NCBI GenBank assembly: GCA_010015675.1
Contig: ML976978.1
Coordinates: 1,619,683-1,683,682 of the forward strand
Origin: Byssothecium circinans
Lineage: Eukaryota > Ascomycota > Dothideomycetes > Pleosporales > Massarinaceae
Length of the DNA stretch: 64,000 bases
Reading direction: 5' to 3'
In this document: positions 45,348 through 56,734 of the stretch, piece after piece
Layout of the letters: every line of letters begins with the position of its first letter
Position numbering within the stretch: position 1 is the first letter of the stretch
Program-made: the position numbers and the translations under genes
The notes under the pieces: model-generated
The model's database searches: none
What the model was told of the DNA's origin: nothing
What the model saw: only the letters and a program-made list of their open reading frames with translations

Positions 45348-46700
45348 CTACATGGGACGACGATTCAGCATGCTGAGCATGTTCGAATCGGTGGAGCTGC
45401 GTGGAGGTCCATTGTCAGTGACGAGATCGTTGATGCGCATGCCTGGACGGTTCGATTGCTGCGATGTCGGTGGAGGAGGGGTAGGGCCGTCGCTCCTAGG
45501 TGGCAGAGCGTGCAGTGCGCCATTGGTTGGCGGGGGCGCCGGGTAGTATGAGTTGGAAGCTGGTGTGGTGGAGGCCTGCGTGTGGGGAGAGGAAGATGCG
45601 CGACTCGCATCATACGGGTAGGGACTTTGAGGAGATGCTCGTCGGGGAGGCTGGCTGGCGTAGTAGGGCTGAACACCAGGTGGAGGAGGCGCACTGGAAT
45701 ACGACACAGAAGAAGTGGCTGGAGAGGCAGCGCTAGTTAGAGAAGAGGTTTCTGGATACGAATATTCCTGTCCAACGCCCCGATGAGGGAGCTGTGATGC
45801 TGGGCCGGGATTCGGCCGAGGCAGAGTAGGAGTGTGAGGCTCTGTGAGGGGTCTCTTCCTGCCATTCAGCGAATCACGGGCTCCCTCATCGTATGGGGCA
45901 GCAGTTGGACCATAGGCAGAATGAGCTTGGTACGGACCTGACGCGCCAGTAGGGCTAGGCAAATAGGCCTGCTGGCGTGGCGGCTGCTGGCCATAACCTT
46001 CAGCAGGACCGGCTGCTGGAAGCGGCTGACCATAGGCTCCAAACATGGGCGGCGGCTGTCCCACGCCGCGCCAGACGGTATGCGCGGGGACGAAAGCCTG
46101 TGTCTGGGCGGAAACGGGGGTGAAGATGCAGTCCTGGCTGAATCTCACGCAATTCGAGCAGCGGCCGTCGTCGGTTACATCGAAGCCCGAGCAGCGAATC
46201 TGTTGTCATGTCAGTCGAGGCCTGCAAAAAGCCTTGCTCGGGAATGAGCTACCTTGCGCCTCCTGCAGTATCGGCACGCGATAGCCGTCCTCTGTCGTGG
46301 AGCTGGGGGTTGGTGATGCTGGCTCATGTAAGGAGGAGCCTGTCCCCGATACGGGTCCGGAGGAGGAGGGCCGCGACTCCATTCGTGAGGTCCTGGCAGA
46401 CGGTAGGCCTGTTGGTGCTGCTGGTGGGTGGCCATGTCGGGTCGTGGTTCTTGGGGAGGAGGCGGGGGAGGATGCGAGGTATTGAGCTGTAGAGGGCGGA
46501 CGTCAGCGTATGATATCAGGCGATGGTATGAGTATATGTAGGCAGGCAGGTGGGTTGCTTAGTGTATGCATGCGCACACATGACCTGTTTCGACTTACAT
46601 GAGCTGAAGGCGGTGGGTAGGAGCCGTTGGCAGGCTGTTGCGAGGTCGGCGGCTGCCAGTGAGTGGGGAGCTGACCGTGGCCTCCTTGGTGAGGAAACAT
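45348..46700 (-). CDS. Zn(II)2Cys6 zinc-cluster transcription factor, 395 aa
   Basis: Three exons: 46700-46599, 46486-46253, 46199-45348. The zinc cluster is rebuilt across the last intron, at the position common in this family: CRYCRRRK/IRC, giving Cys105, 108, 115, 126, 129 and 136 (spacing C2C6C10C2C6C). It is preceded by a Gln/Pro/His-rich region and followed by AFVPAHTVWRGVG and a long Pro/Ser/Tyr/Gly-rich tail that may serve as an activation region. There is no fungal-specific middle homology domain. The nuclear DNA-binding role follows from the zinc cluster. A short C-terminal motif DLVTDNGPPRSSTDSNMLSM looks conserved in character. The gene stands alone in over 11 kb of noncoding DNA. 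Targets are unknown. Confidence 0.92.
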
Positions 46701-47165
46701 GGCGAAGGCTGCTCAACGAGGGCTCGGCGTGGTATTAAAACATGCACCGGGGGCCGTCTGGGGCCGAGGGAGACGGAGGAGGGTGGTGTGGATGAAGCCC
46801 TAGGGCGAAATCTCAGGTCGCACAGGTTGGATAGCGGGCCGCTGGAGACGACGGCTGCAGGTCAGCAATAATGAAGGCAGGCAGGCAGGCAGGGCAGGAG
46901 CGCAGGGCAGGCGGGCGGCCAAGGCTCGAGTGATGACGGATCAGCCGCGACGAGGTTTCTCGCGCGCGCTGGCGGCAAGACGGGCAAGCAGACAGGCGCT
47001 GGGCAGCACTGTTGAGGGCGGAGACACGACGTATGGTGGCAGTCTAGTCGGCGGAGGGTGCTTCTCGAATGTCTGGAGAAAAGAGGCGCGGGCCCGAGAA
47101 AGTGGAAACGAGAGCAAAAGGGAGGGTTGGAGCGGGAAGGCGACACTTTACTACTCTGACTACGC

Positions 47166-47225
47166 GGCGGCAGCACTGGCATGGCAGCACTGGCAGCGGT
47201 GGCAGCGGTGGCAGCACTGGCACGC
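47166..47225. repeat. GGCAGCACT/GGCAGCGGT repeat
   Basis: Imperfect tandem nonamers such as GGCAGCACT and GGCAGCGGT. Confidence 0.75.
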
Positions 47226-47600
47226 AGCCCAATAATGGCCCCAAAGGAAGCCGCAGAGGCCCCAAAGGACTGCACAGACGAAGCTCCCCTGTGCTAGTCC
47301 GATCGAGCCGTGTCGGCCGGGGGGTTGAGAGGTGCTAGCGCGCAGGGCACGCTGGGCCCTGGCTCGTCTGGCTGGGCGGGCGGGCGACGAGGAGTGGGTG
47401 GATGGGTGCGGTGCGTGGTGCGTGGTGCGGTGCGGGCACGGTGCGTGGATGACAGCCGCGAGCGAGCCGTGGACGTTGTCGGCACGAGACGGGGGCATGG
47501 GCGCCGTGTGACGGCGTACAGCGTGAAGCAGCACACAGCACGTACAGTAGAGTACATACAGGACATACAGGACAGACATGTACGGCAGCTGCTCAATTGC

Positions 47601-47653
47601 TCACTGCACTGCACTGCACTGCGCTGCGCTGCGATGCACTGTGCTGCGCTGCC
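47601..47653. repeat. CACTG/CGCTG pentanucleotide repeat
   Basis: About ten tandem pentamers CACTG then CGCTG. Confidence 0.8.
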
Positions 47654-48980
47654 CATCACTCACTACCACTCCCACTACTGCTCAGCGCTGCTTTGGGCGA
47701 GTGGGAAACGACCGGGGTGACATGGACAAAGATGGGATGGCGTTTAATTCACTGCGGGCCGAGCTGGTCAGCATGTTCGTTCCATCGTACGGGCCTTGCC
47801 GCTGCATCTGCATGTCGCGTCTGATGGATCGCTTTCACTCTCTTTCACACGCTTCGCATCACCCCATCACGCCGATACGAGCGAAGGGATGTGGGCGTCG
47901 CATTCTCTGCCTTCTCTCCGCGTGCTGCCCCGCATCACCCTTCTCACCGATGCCATGATTGTTGCTGTTCGATCTCCACGCGCCGGCTGGCCGCGGGCCT
48001 CCGGTGCCTTCGCAATCATGGTGCAGTCCCACATCCTGGGTCTGGGATGCGGGTAGCGAGGGTAGGGCTGTCCGCCTCGTGCGCCAACAAGAAAGGCCGC
48101 ACTGCGAGTTGGCTGTTGGCTGCCCAGCGCTGGTTCGGCGACCCCTGCCCCGTAATAATATAATAATACACAGACTAATTGCTCATGCCTCAGCCTGTGC
48201 GCGACGAGTCTTGTGACGATTTTCATTTCTTCACGAGCCCATTCGTCTGACTTGTCCTCTGCCGTTGCTGACCAGACATGCTGGCGTCGGTGCCGTCCAT
48301 GGTAAGAGTGCCGGGCGTATTTCTGATTCGCCCGGACAGGCAGCAGGCGAGCAAGTTTAGAAAATGCGAAGATGCCCTACCCCCAGCTAGCGAGTAAGCT
48401 CTGCTCCATGCCGCAGACGATGATGGAGGACGGCAGATGGCAGATGGCTGGCAGCCTGGATGGCCCCATGGCTCCAGCCATAACACGGAGAAGGGCGGAC
48501 GGCTGCATGAGAGGATGGAGAATAATAATAATGGCGAAACCTGCCCTCGCCTTCGCTTGAGTCGCCTCGCCGTTGAAGTGCGGGCCAGCAAGGGAGGTAA
48601 GGTTTCACGAGACGCATCGATGGACCGTTGATCATGATTCAGGCTGAGCAGTGCCCGTCGATACACCATGTATAAAAAAAACTCTTGACCCGCTCGCCAC
48701 GTTGTTCGGAGTTTCCAAGGGCCAACGGCAAATGCACGCTCACGGCCCGCAATTTCACGCTTGCCGTACCCGGTGATAGCCAGCGCGAGGACATGCTCCG
48801 TTGAGTCCGTTCACGCACCACCACCTAATATATCGTGGAGCATGTCGCCGTGTTGGGAGTCGGTGCCGTGTTCCTTGCAGGACGGACGAGATTGAGGGCG
48901 GGTAAATCTTCTCTCCTCGACACTCTCGAGCAGCAGGCTGCGTGGTCAGAAGGTCACAAGACGAGAGCCATCCGTCACGG

Positions 48981-49049
48981 CATTGCTGCATCGCTGCGTC
49001 GTTGCGTCGCTGCATCACTGCATCACTGCATCACTGCAGTCACTGCAGC
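48981..49049. repeat. GCATCACT / GCGTCGCT octamer repeat
   Basis: Tandem GCTGCATC/GTTGCGTC/ACTGCATC octamers, related in sequence to the array at 47601. Confidence 0.8.
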
Positions 49050-51306
49050 TGGCCTGTCCAACGCTCACCTCTCCACGGCAATGAACGGGCTGAGGTGCTT
49101 CGGCCAATCACGGCCCATTGGCTGTTGTACATTGATTGACTGCCGCACCTCTGCTCCCGAGGCAGCATCACGAGCGCGACTGTACCGAGTATGGTGGTGA
49201 GGATGGCCATGGTGTTGGTGGTGGTGGCTGTTGCCAAATCGTGCCCGTAAGCGCTTTCCCGTGTCGTGTCCGTTGCACCTGCCTCTCCAACGTCGACTGG
49301 CAGGAGCAATCCATGGATCCCTCCCCAACACCCGACCCGTTGTCCACTCGTCATCCTCCGCCTGCTCACGCCCAGCATTGCTGCATTAGGTATTATTGGA
49401 AGCGCATCGCAGCACTGGAGCGCCACCACAACGACCTGATTATTTCTGATGCACAGCCCACGGTCCTCTGCCGTCTCAAGGATGAGCATGAAACTCCACG
49501 TCGCACGAGATTACGGGCCGGCGCGAAGACATGTTCTATTACTGCATTGGTAGCAGAGGCAGAGCATCAGATACCAGAGCGGTCAGAGCGCAGTGGGTGT
49601 GCCGCGCCGCCATCGTGGGCGAGGAACATCATTGATCAGCCTGCAGCGGTGAGTCACTTCAATGCCTTTGCGAGCTGCCTTGCCGAGACCGCATCTCCGT
49701 ACGTAGATAGTGTGTGCATCTACTCCGTATACACCGTGCTGTCCAACGTGGTTACGCGCAAACACCACGTATTGTATATACGGAAACTCGTGCCTCGAAT
49801 CCACCCGTCTTACCAACTCTGACCATCGGCTTACCCACCGCTATTGGTGCGAGAGTCTCTCTGCAGAAAGCCGGCTATAAAGCGAGGTTGCATATCCGAG
49901 ACGCTGCAAACGACTTGATACTGTATGGCACTGCGCCGTGAGGCCGCAGAACGCCTATCGACGCATGCGAGGTAGGGTCCCCCGCAGGATTCCAACTCGG
50001 TCATATACGAAGTGAGGCACAGCATGTTGGCTGGGCAGAGGATTGCTTACGCTGCTCCCGCCAGCTTTCCCGACGAGGTCAGCCAGCAAGGCGATATTCT
50101 CCTACAGCACAACCGTCAAACAAGCGCAACCCAGCAACGGGGCGGATATGCGAGACGGGACGATCTGGGCGACGTGCGCACATACAGCAATAGTCTAGAG
50201 AGACATGCGTCACACAACCTCAACGACGTCTTGCGTGGCTGCCTGCTCCGACGAATCAATAGTCGAGCCTGTCGGATGTGGGATACAGCCGAGTATGGGG
50301 TGCATCGCATGCCTCACCGGAAGTGAAAAGGTTGCCATCAAGCGTGCCACTCTTGGGTCATGCTGCAGGAAAAAGAGGAGCGATCGGTGTGCCCAACCCG
50401 GCCGCGCATTTTTAGACTCTTACTAGTAGGGCGTTCCACACGACACCGCTGTTCTCTGTCCTGGAGTCTGCACTTTGACCGTGGCGCTGTTCTTTCGCCT
50501 GGTCAGACAGAGAGATAATGTTAAGTGCTGATGCAATAATAAACCAGCACAGTCAGTGTTGGTCATGGCCGATATCGTGTCGGCAAAGTCGCTTTCCGTC
50601 GCCCGCCGTGCTTGGAACGGATTGCACCGATGCAGATGGTGCTGTGCTGCGTGCACAGTGGCCTTCCATCTGCGTCGATACAGTAGCGCCAGGCGGACGA
50701 TGAAGACCCATGGCATGAACGAAGCGCCTCGGGCCGTAGCGGTCTGTTCTGCTTGATTCAAGGACAAGGATAGTGTGGAGACGTCCGGAGAACAGGGCGC
50801 AACAGTCGGTCCGCACATAGCGCGATGCAGATGAGGGTTTGCCGCAACAGTCGCGGCTGGGCGATTGATACTTACGTCTTTGTTAAAATCGCAGTCGGTC
50901 CTGGTGCTGCAATCTGTCATCTCATGGCGCCAGTAAGCAACATTGCGGGTCCACGGGTACGAGTTTGACCTGTGGGGCCCAGATTTCGGGCGCCGCTCAA
51001 CCCCCTGACCCCTCGCTATCCTCTTTTGGATTTAGCAGTTCCCGTGACTTTTATTGTATGCGGGCAAGACGGCGCTAATGTAAGACTTCGTTGATTGCTA
51101 CCAGTCCCACGCCACTTCCGACACACCTCGGCGGGAGCGGGCGTTTAGGCGCTTGTTAGCGAGCCGCGTTCCACCAATCCCACGTCGTATCCTATCAACC
51201 ACTTCGCAAGGTTGGCGAAGCCCCCGTCACAAGAGCTGAGAGCATGTACCTAGGTATGCAACTCTAGTTGACCACTTGCTTCGCCGCACACGGACATCGC
51301 GCTCTC

Positions 51307-54300
51307 TTAAGCGTCGCCTTCGTCCACGCCATCGCTCTCGTTGCCGCCATTCTCGTCGCCGTCGCTCTCATCCTCTTCTGAGTCCGAAGACTCTTCGTCG
51401 GGCATGACCACACCATTGAGATACGTGATCTGCAGCAGAACGTTAGCGTCCGAGAACAGCGTTCCGCACCAACTGCTGCGCTGACGTAGTCTTCGGCCCA
51501 ATTTTGATGGCTGCAGTGCCAGCGCACGTAATGACTACTAGGGCACCCCTCCCTAAAGCCTCCCTGCTCGCTGCTTTGCGGAAAGCCTGAGTCTTGACAC
51601 CCGAAACCGAGTACAAGCTAATAATGGATAGAAGGGAACTACAACTTACAAAAGGCACCATGCAGCCAATAAGCTCAGCAATTCGGTCCAGACCCTTAGC
51701 TCCCACAACTTCATCGTCCGAAAGTTTGGTGCCCAGCGTGAAGCTCCTCAGGCGAAGCAGCTCAATGTCCTTGTGGTCGCCACTGTAATCCTAAAATCAG
51801 TCACTGTTAGCATGCTTCTTCAATGGCGTTGTTTCAGTCAGCGTTGTGAAGATTAAGATGCTAAAAATTCCCACAACGGGGCTTCCTTATCAGACACCGT
51901 GCCTGATTCCCTCAATATAGGAACCCAACAACCAGCATGCAAAGCGCTGATTGCAAACACGTTGGACTGCGGCGGGGTTGTTGTTGTTAGGAAAGCGGTT
52001 CAGGAGGGTTCAGCTGGTCTTAACTGATCGGTGAAGAGCCATGTTGAAAATAGGTCCCGAAGCGCTCCGTTGTCTGCATGGCTGTATGAACTGTGCCGTA
52101 TACAACGACAGTAAGACGAAGTGAGTTTCGTTGTCTTCTCCGATGGCAAATGTATCGTAGTATAGTGTGCCAGAGCGCGGCATTGTTCATGACAATGATG
52201 GGATGTGATGTCCAACGAAGCCGCCAAGGGACCATCCGTGCTTGTTCGTAGTGCTGGTGCGGACTCGACCTTTGGTAGCGAGATAGGGTGCAAACAGCTA
52301 TTCAACACCACAGATTCGTGTTTCACCCTCTCATTGAAGACCTGCTGTTTTGGCTGATGCCCGAGCACCTGATAGCAATCTTTGCTTCTTTGCCCCAAAG
52401 CGTCTGACCGGCATGGCCCATCGCATCGTAACGTCGAGTCCTCGCACCGCATCACGATCACACAATGAAGCTCGGAAGCCATGTGTAGTTCCACAGCAAA
52501 CATAATGCCGGGAGAGAAGGGGTCGACTGTTGAATAAGGAGAAGGAGGTCCACTCACCTTTGGATGCTTCTTGAGAGCAGTTGAGCGGTTGGTCGTCTGA
52601 TTCACAAAGGCTTTGACAACCTTCTTCTCATCGGCAGCGCAACCGCCGAAGAACGCTTTGCGAATACCGGCATTGGTCAATACACTCTTGATCTTGTGTG
52701 GCTTACGATCGATGTTGCGTCTCAGCGCGCTCAGGGCGCTTGCCTCTGGCTGCCACAGTCCACCTCCTATAAGCACCGTTAGCAACGTACGCCCATACAA
52801 GCTGAGCTACACAGAGACGGTTCCTGAAAGATGCAAGGCTCGCCTACGGTCTTAGTATTGACCGCGTATACTCGCAGGGTTGCCGCTGAGTTGTTTCCAG
52901 AGGGAGTAAAGCTGGGTAACGCTGGCTCCACGACCGCATCGAAGCCACTGTGGTAGGTCTCGTCGCGTTGTATCCTATTATCTTAGGAATAATTGCTGCG
53001 CAGAAGCTTCATGAGCATCAGAAAGGAATGCTGACACAATGCGTGGCCTAGGTAGAGCGATTTCACAATTCCACCCTCTCATCAACTCAGCTTCCCGCCC
53101 GAAGAAACCTCGTGAGCCCAAGCAAAACCACACATCGCAAGAACTCGAATCGAACGCCCCCACTAGCTACCGAGCTCATACTGCAGACATGGGCAAGCAT
53201 TGATGGTACCCCTCGGGCATCGACACCAAGGGGTAATTGAGGGATCTGAGGGCATACTGCGCATACGACACACAGAAAGTATGCAACGTAGAATGCACGC
53301 CTGTATCCCATCGAAAAGCGTATACAGGCTGTTGTCGGATGCAGTATGCGTCGGCACCCTTCGCAGGAGCATCCGCTTCGCTTGGGGACAAGTCGGCTTA
53401 TGACAGTCCACTACGCACAAGGCGGCGATGAGCATGCCATCATGCGCTCTAGGGAGACCTTGGCATCTTTACGGCCAGCAAGTGTCGGATTGCAGGAAAC
53501 ACAAGCGCGCGTATACTTCCCTCACGTCCTGCCCATGATGCGGTTTGTGCTGGCTATTCCAATGTGGCACAGCATCCAAGCTCGAGGACTTGCGATGGCA
53601 TATTTCGTCATATGTCGTGTACCAACGTGCTATACGCTGCACGAAATCCATGGCAAAGGTAGGGCTAATCTTTGCATCTTGGGCGACCGTGGGGACACGA
53701 GGAAAGATCACTTACCGACGAAACTATTGCCACCTGGCTGGATCTGCAAATAATAAGGTGCATAAGGTCCTTTTCGCCCAGTACTGGACACGTGAGGGAG
53801 GATCAGCAATGCACGTCTAAGACGGAAGGTGGCACTTTCTTGCTTGACCGGTGAAGAAAGCATATTATCGCCATCGTGCGAGACCCCAGGTACAACTTTC
53901 AATTTACTTACCGGCTCCATGCAGCAGAGAAGTGAGGCTGTGGTCAAAGGGTTAGCACTGGGCTACTTTGATAGTTGCACAGTCTTGCAGAATGCCCTTG
54001 CCGGCTAGTTTTTGTACTACGCACCTTGTAGGGGGTTTGGTCTTTCGAGAATCGTACATCTGGCATAGTTGTTAGGGGACATGAGTTTATATGTTCTTGT
54101 TCAATGCGTACCTCGGTAGATGCGGAATATCTGGTGATGGTGTCAGTCTCTTGCACATCAAATAGGTTACAGTAAGAGGTTTGCCTTACAATATCCTTGA
54201 CAGGAAGCTCCGGTATCGTATCGTCAGCTTCCATGACCTTCTCGGATAGTTTCTCTAAGAAGCTTTTGAAATCATCCAATGATGCCTGATAATCCGCATC

Positions 54301-55108
54301 ATGCGCTACGACAAAAGTTAGCCTCGAGGTCGTGCAGCCACGATACTACCCTCTGTCGCACAAAACATCCCGGCACAGGCCACGTGCAGCAGAACACGTT
54401 GTCTTCCAAGGTTGTTCGTTGTCTCACAGCACAAGCTCGAAGCAAGGCGCCACTTTCGCTAGACCACCGTTGGTGAAGTAGAACATGGACACAATAATGA
54501 CGGCCAGGATGCACCGTTCGATTGGCTGTGTTGAGAGATGCCCGTGAAACTGTGTATGGACCCGAGCGCGAGGGGGTGTTACCTTTCAGCCATTGGCGCT
54601 CATTGTTCGCGCGAAGATCTTCGAGAAACAACATCGTATTGGGGTGGATGGTTTCGTCGGTATAGGGCGTATCGCCAGCCTCCCTGGCCTTTGGCTTCTT
54701 GATGATGATTTGCGTACCAGGTTCAAGCTTCGCTCCCACCTTCCAAAGCTCTTTCTCGTCTAGTTTCTTCTTGTGCAAGGGAAGGGTAGTGCGCTTTGCT
54801 GGGCGGCCTCGAGCGGAACCTGTGGTCGCCTCAATGTCGTTCACGCTGCTAACTTCCTCTTCATGCCCCGATTCAGAGGTTGCGTCATTTCCACTCTCGG
54901 CTTCATAGTCTGACTCTTTCTTAGCGCCTCCAGCCTCTGAGTGCGCATTTTCGATTTCTTCGTCGGAATCGGGCTCCGCGTAGGACTTCCTAGCAGCTTT
55001 TGCTCTCTTGGACTGGCGGCTGGGCGTTTCTGGTGCAGCACGTTTAGACGAGCTCCGAGAAGTCACCGCCGCGGCAGTGGTAGCAGATTTGGACGCTTTT
55101 CTTGCCAT
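51307..55108 (-). CDS. DUF2461 / TIGR02453 family protein, 420 aa, nine exons
   Basis: Exons (minus): 55108-54583, 54305-54190, 54130-54112, 54059-54025, 53937-53912, 53783-53716, 52766-52558, 51790-51650, 51429-51307. All joins keep frame and rebuild family motifs: MLFLEDLRANNERQWLK, LPVKDIIFRIYRDVRFSKDQ, TPYKPHFSAAWSRTGRKGPY, QPGGNSFVGGGLWQPEASAL, GIRKAFFG, then VVGAKGLDRIAEL. The first 110 residues are a basic then acidic Ser-rich region, likely nuclear. The C-terminus is an Asp/Glu/Ser tail (DEESSDSEEDESDGDE). The family is widespread in bacteria and fungi, with no firm function. Introns of 949 and 767 bp (and 277, 220) are far longer than the 46-128 bp usual here. It shares a 228-bp promoter with TYW3. 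Confidence 0.9.
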
Positions 55109-55336
55109 TGCGGTTGTAGTCTCTGTTCTAGAATCGTAATGATGGTGGTGATGATGTTTCCAGGTTGTTTGATTGAAAGGCAAGCACGGACCATACACAG
55201 TTCTGGGATGACGTTTCCAGCTTCTTGGGCGAGGCAGGCGCATCGGACCGGCCCGCGATTTCTTCCGATCCAGATTCAACCCCCGAAAACACCATCACAA
55301 ATCTCGAAACCAGCTGAAGGGGACGTTTGTGTTGCG
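55109..55336. promoter_or_regulatory. bidirectional promoter, DUF2461 gene / TYW3
   Basis: 228 bp between two divergent start codons. It must hold both core promoters. No specific motif assigned. Confidence 0.45.
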
Positions 55337-56342
55337 ATGAATGCATCTAGCCGATTTCTGGACCGAAAAAGGAAGATACTGGAGCAGCTCGATGCTCCAG
55401 ATGAGGTGTATCACGATCTTTCACCGAAAGGTTCTGTCGATCTGCCAATACGAGCACTAATTCGCGACATAAATCGTCTTGATGGACTTGTTACCACCAG
55501 CAGCTGCTCTGGAAGAATCAGTGCCTTCCTAGAAGGCAGCAAGAGAGCGGAAGCAAGCTTGCCTGAGCCTCAAGAAACTACCATTGCTGGACCTGGAGGC
55601 AAAGGAGGTGGGGGATTATGGCTATTCATCTCCCATGATGCGATCTCAATGCCTGAAGATGGCGCTTCTTCTTCCTTCATGTCCGATTTTGGCTTAAGAA
55701 AGTGTGACTCGGCAGACGGGAGGGCTCAAGTCTCCTCCCGATATATACACTTAAAGTTTGAGCCCATGGTATGTGACCACAATACTCTCACACCCTCGTA
55801 CAAGATTACGTATATGCCTCCTTGCTAACAACATGAAGATCCTCCACATCCTGACAGCATCGCTAGAAGACTCTCAACGTGTCCTCACGGCAGCTCTTGG
55901 CAGCGGATTCCGAGAAAGCGGCGCCGTCAGTCTAACGGCTAAAAATGGAGAGCTCAACCCCATGGTGGCTGTTCGGTCTACTGGCTACTCTTTCGATGCC
56001 ATCATTGGATACCGGGATGATGCTGGCAACAACATTGCCCTGGTAGACGAGGCCTACCTTCACACCTTGGTCGACATTGCGAACGCGCGATTTAAGATCA
56101 ACACAGAACGTATTGCGAGATTCCAGGCGTCTCTAGTTCAACAATACATTCCTCAGCCAGATTCAGGGGCCAACAGCCAGAAGCCAGAATGGGAAGACGT
56201 GGAAGTCCGAAAGCAACGAAAGAGGGAAGAAGGACTCGCACGACAGAGAGCGCTGAGAGAGAACCCGAATGGAACGGAAACTTCGGATGTCGACATGAGC
56301 ATATCGCACAACATAGCCCCGACTGGAATATTTGACTCATAG
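55337..56342 (+). CDS. TYW3: tRNA wybutosine-synthesizing protein 3 (TYW3), 311 aa
   Basis: Two exons, 55337-55768 and 55839-56342 (70-bp intron joined in phase 0, KFEPM/ILHILTASLED). The start MNASSRFLDRKRKILEQLD matches the family's FxxRKxxxLxxLD beginning. The conserved core follows: DLPIRALIRDINRLDGLVTT, then SSCSGRISAF, GGGLWLFISHD, LKFEPMILHILTASLEDSQ, and AALGSGFRESG. The C-terminal 80 residues are charged. TYW3 uses S-adenosylmethionine to methylate N4 of the wyosine intermediate at G37 of tRNA-Phe, in the cytosol. Other wybutosine genes are not in the window. Confidence 0.94.
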
Positions 56343-56734
56343 TCAACCATCTAGTCTTGGAAACTCTCCGAAGACATGATCTTGACCGGTATTCATGCTC
56401 GGAATCTTGCGCTTTGTTGAAGTCAGATAATTTAACGAGGGCTTTAATCACTCCGAGATGTCGCCTACTCGGCTACAAATGCGCTTTCTTCCCATCAAAA
56501 ACTATTGATAGTTTCCAGCCAATAGGTGATTTGGTAGAAAGTCTCCGCGCAACGCTAGACGGCGACACCACACGAACCGCCGACTCTTTACATCTCCTCC
56601 ACCGCGCACATATAAAGCTCACGATAAAGTCCCACCTTGATCAAATTCATACACAGGACATCATTACAATTTTCAACGATACAATTACCAACACTTTTTC
56701 CAAGCTACAGATTCAACTCCTACAAACTTCCAAA
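56343..56734. other. spacer between TYW3 and the methyltransferase
   Basis: Same-strand intergenic region. An open frame upstream of 56735 in the same phase has no better start. Nothing else seen. Confidence 0.5.

Larger units (their letters stand above)
46701..51306. other. 4.6-kb noncoding upstream region of the zinc-cluster gene
   Basis: No supported gene on either strand. It has several GCA/CACTG-rich microsatellites (listed) and GC-rich tracts. The largest frame (49136-49822 +, 228 codons) has no domain or splice support. Long 5' leaders and distant regulatory DNA are common for fungal regulators, so part may be leader or promoter. Confidence 0.5.

Noticed and set aside
49136..49822. 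228-codon plus frame in the regulator upstream region
   Set aside because: No recognisable motif; frame quality is uneven and lies over repeats; likely chance.
52000..52557. C-terminal extension of the DUF2461 exon into the long intron
   Set aside because: The strong GTGAGT donor and the family-matching next exon (DYSGDHKDIELLRLRSF) show that splicing is the normal form; kept only as a possible retention isoform.
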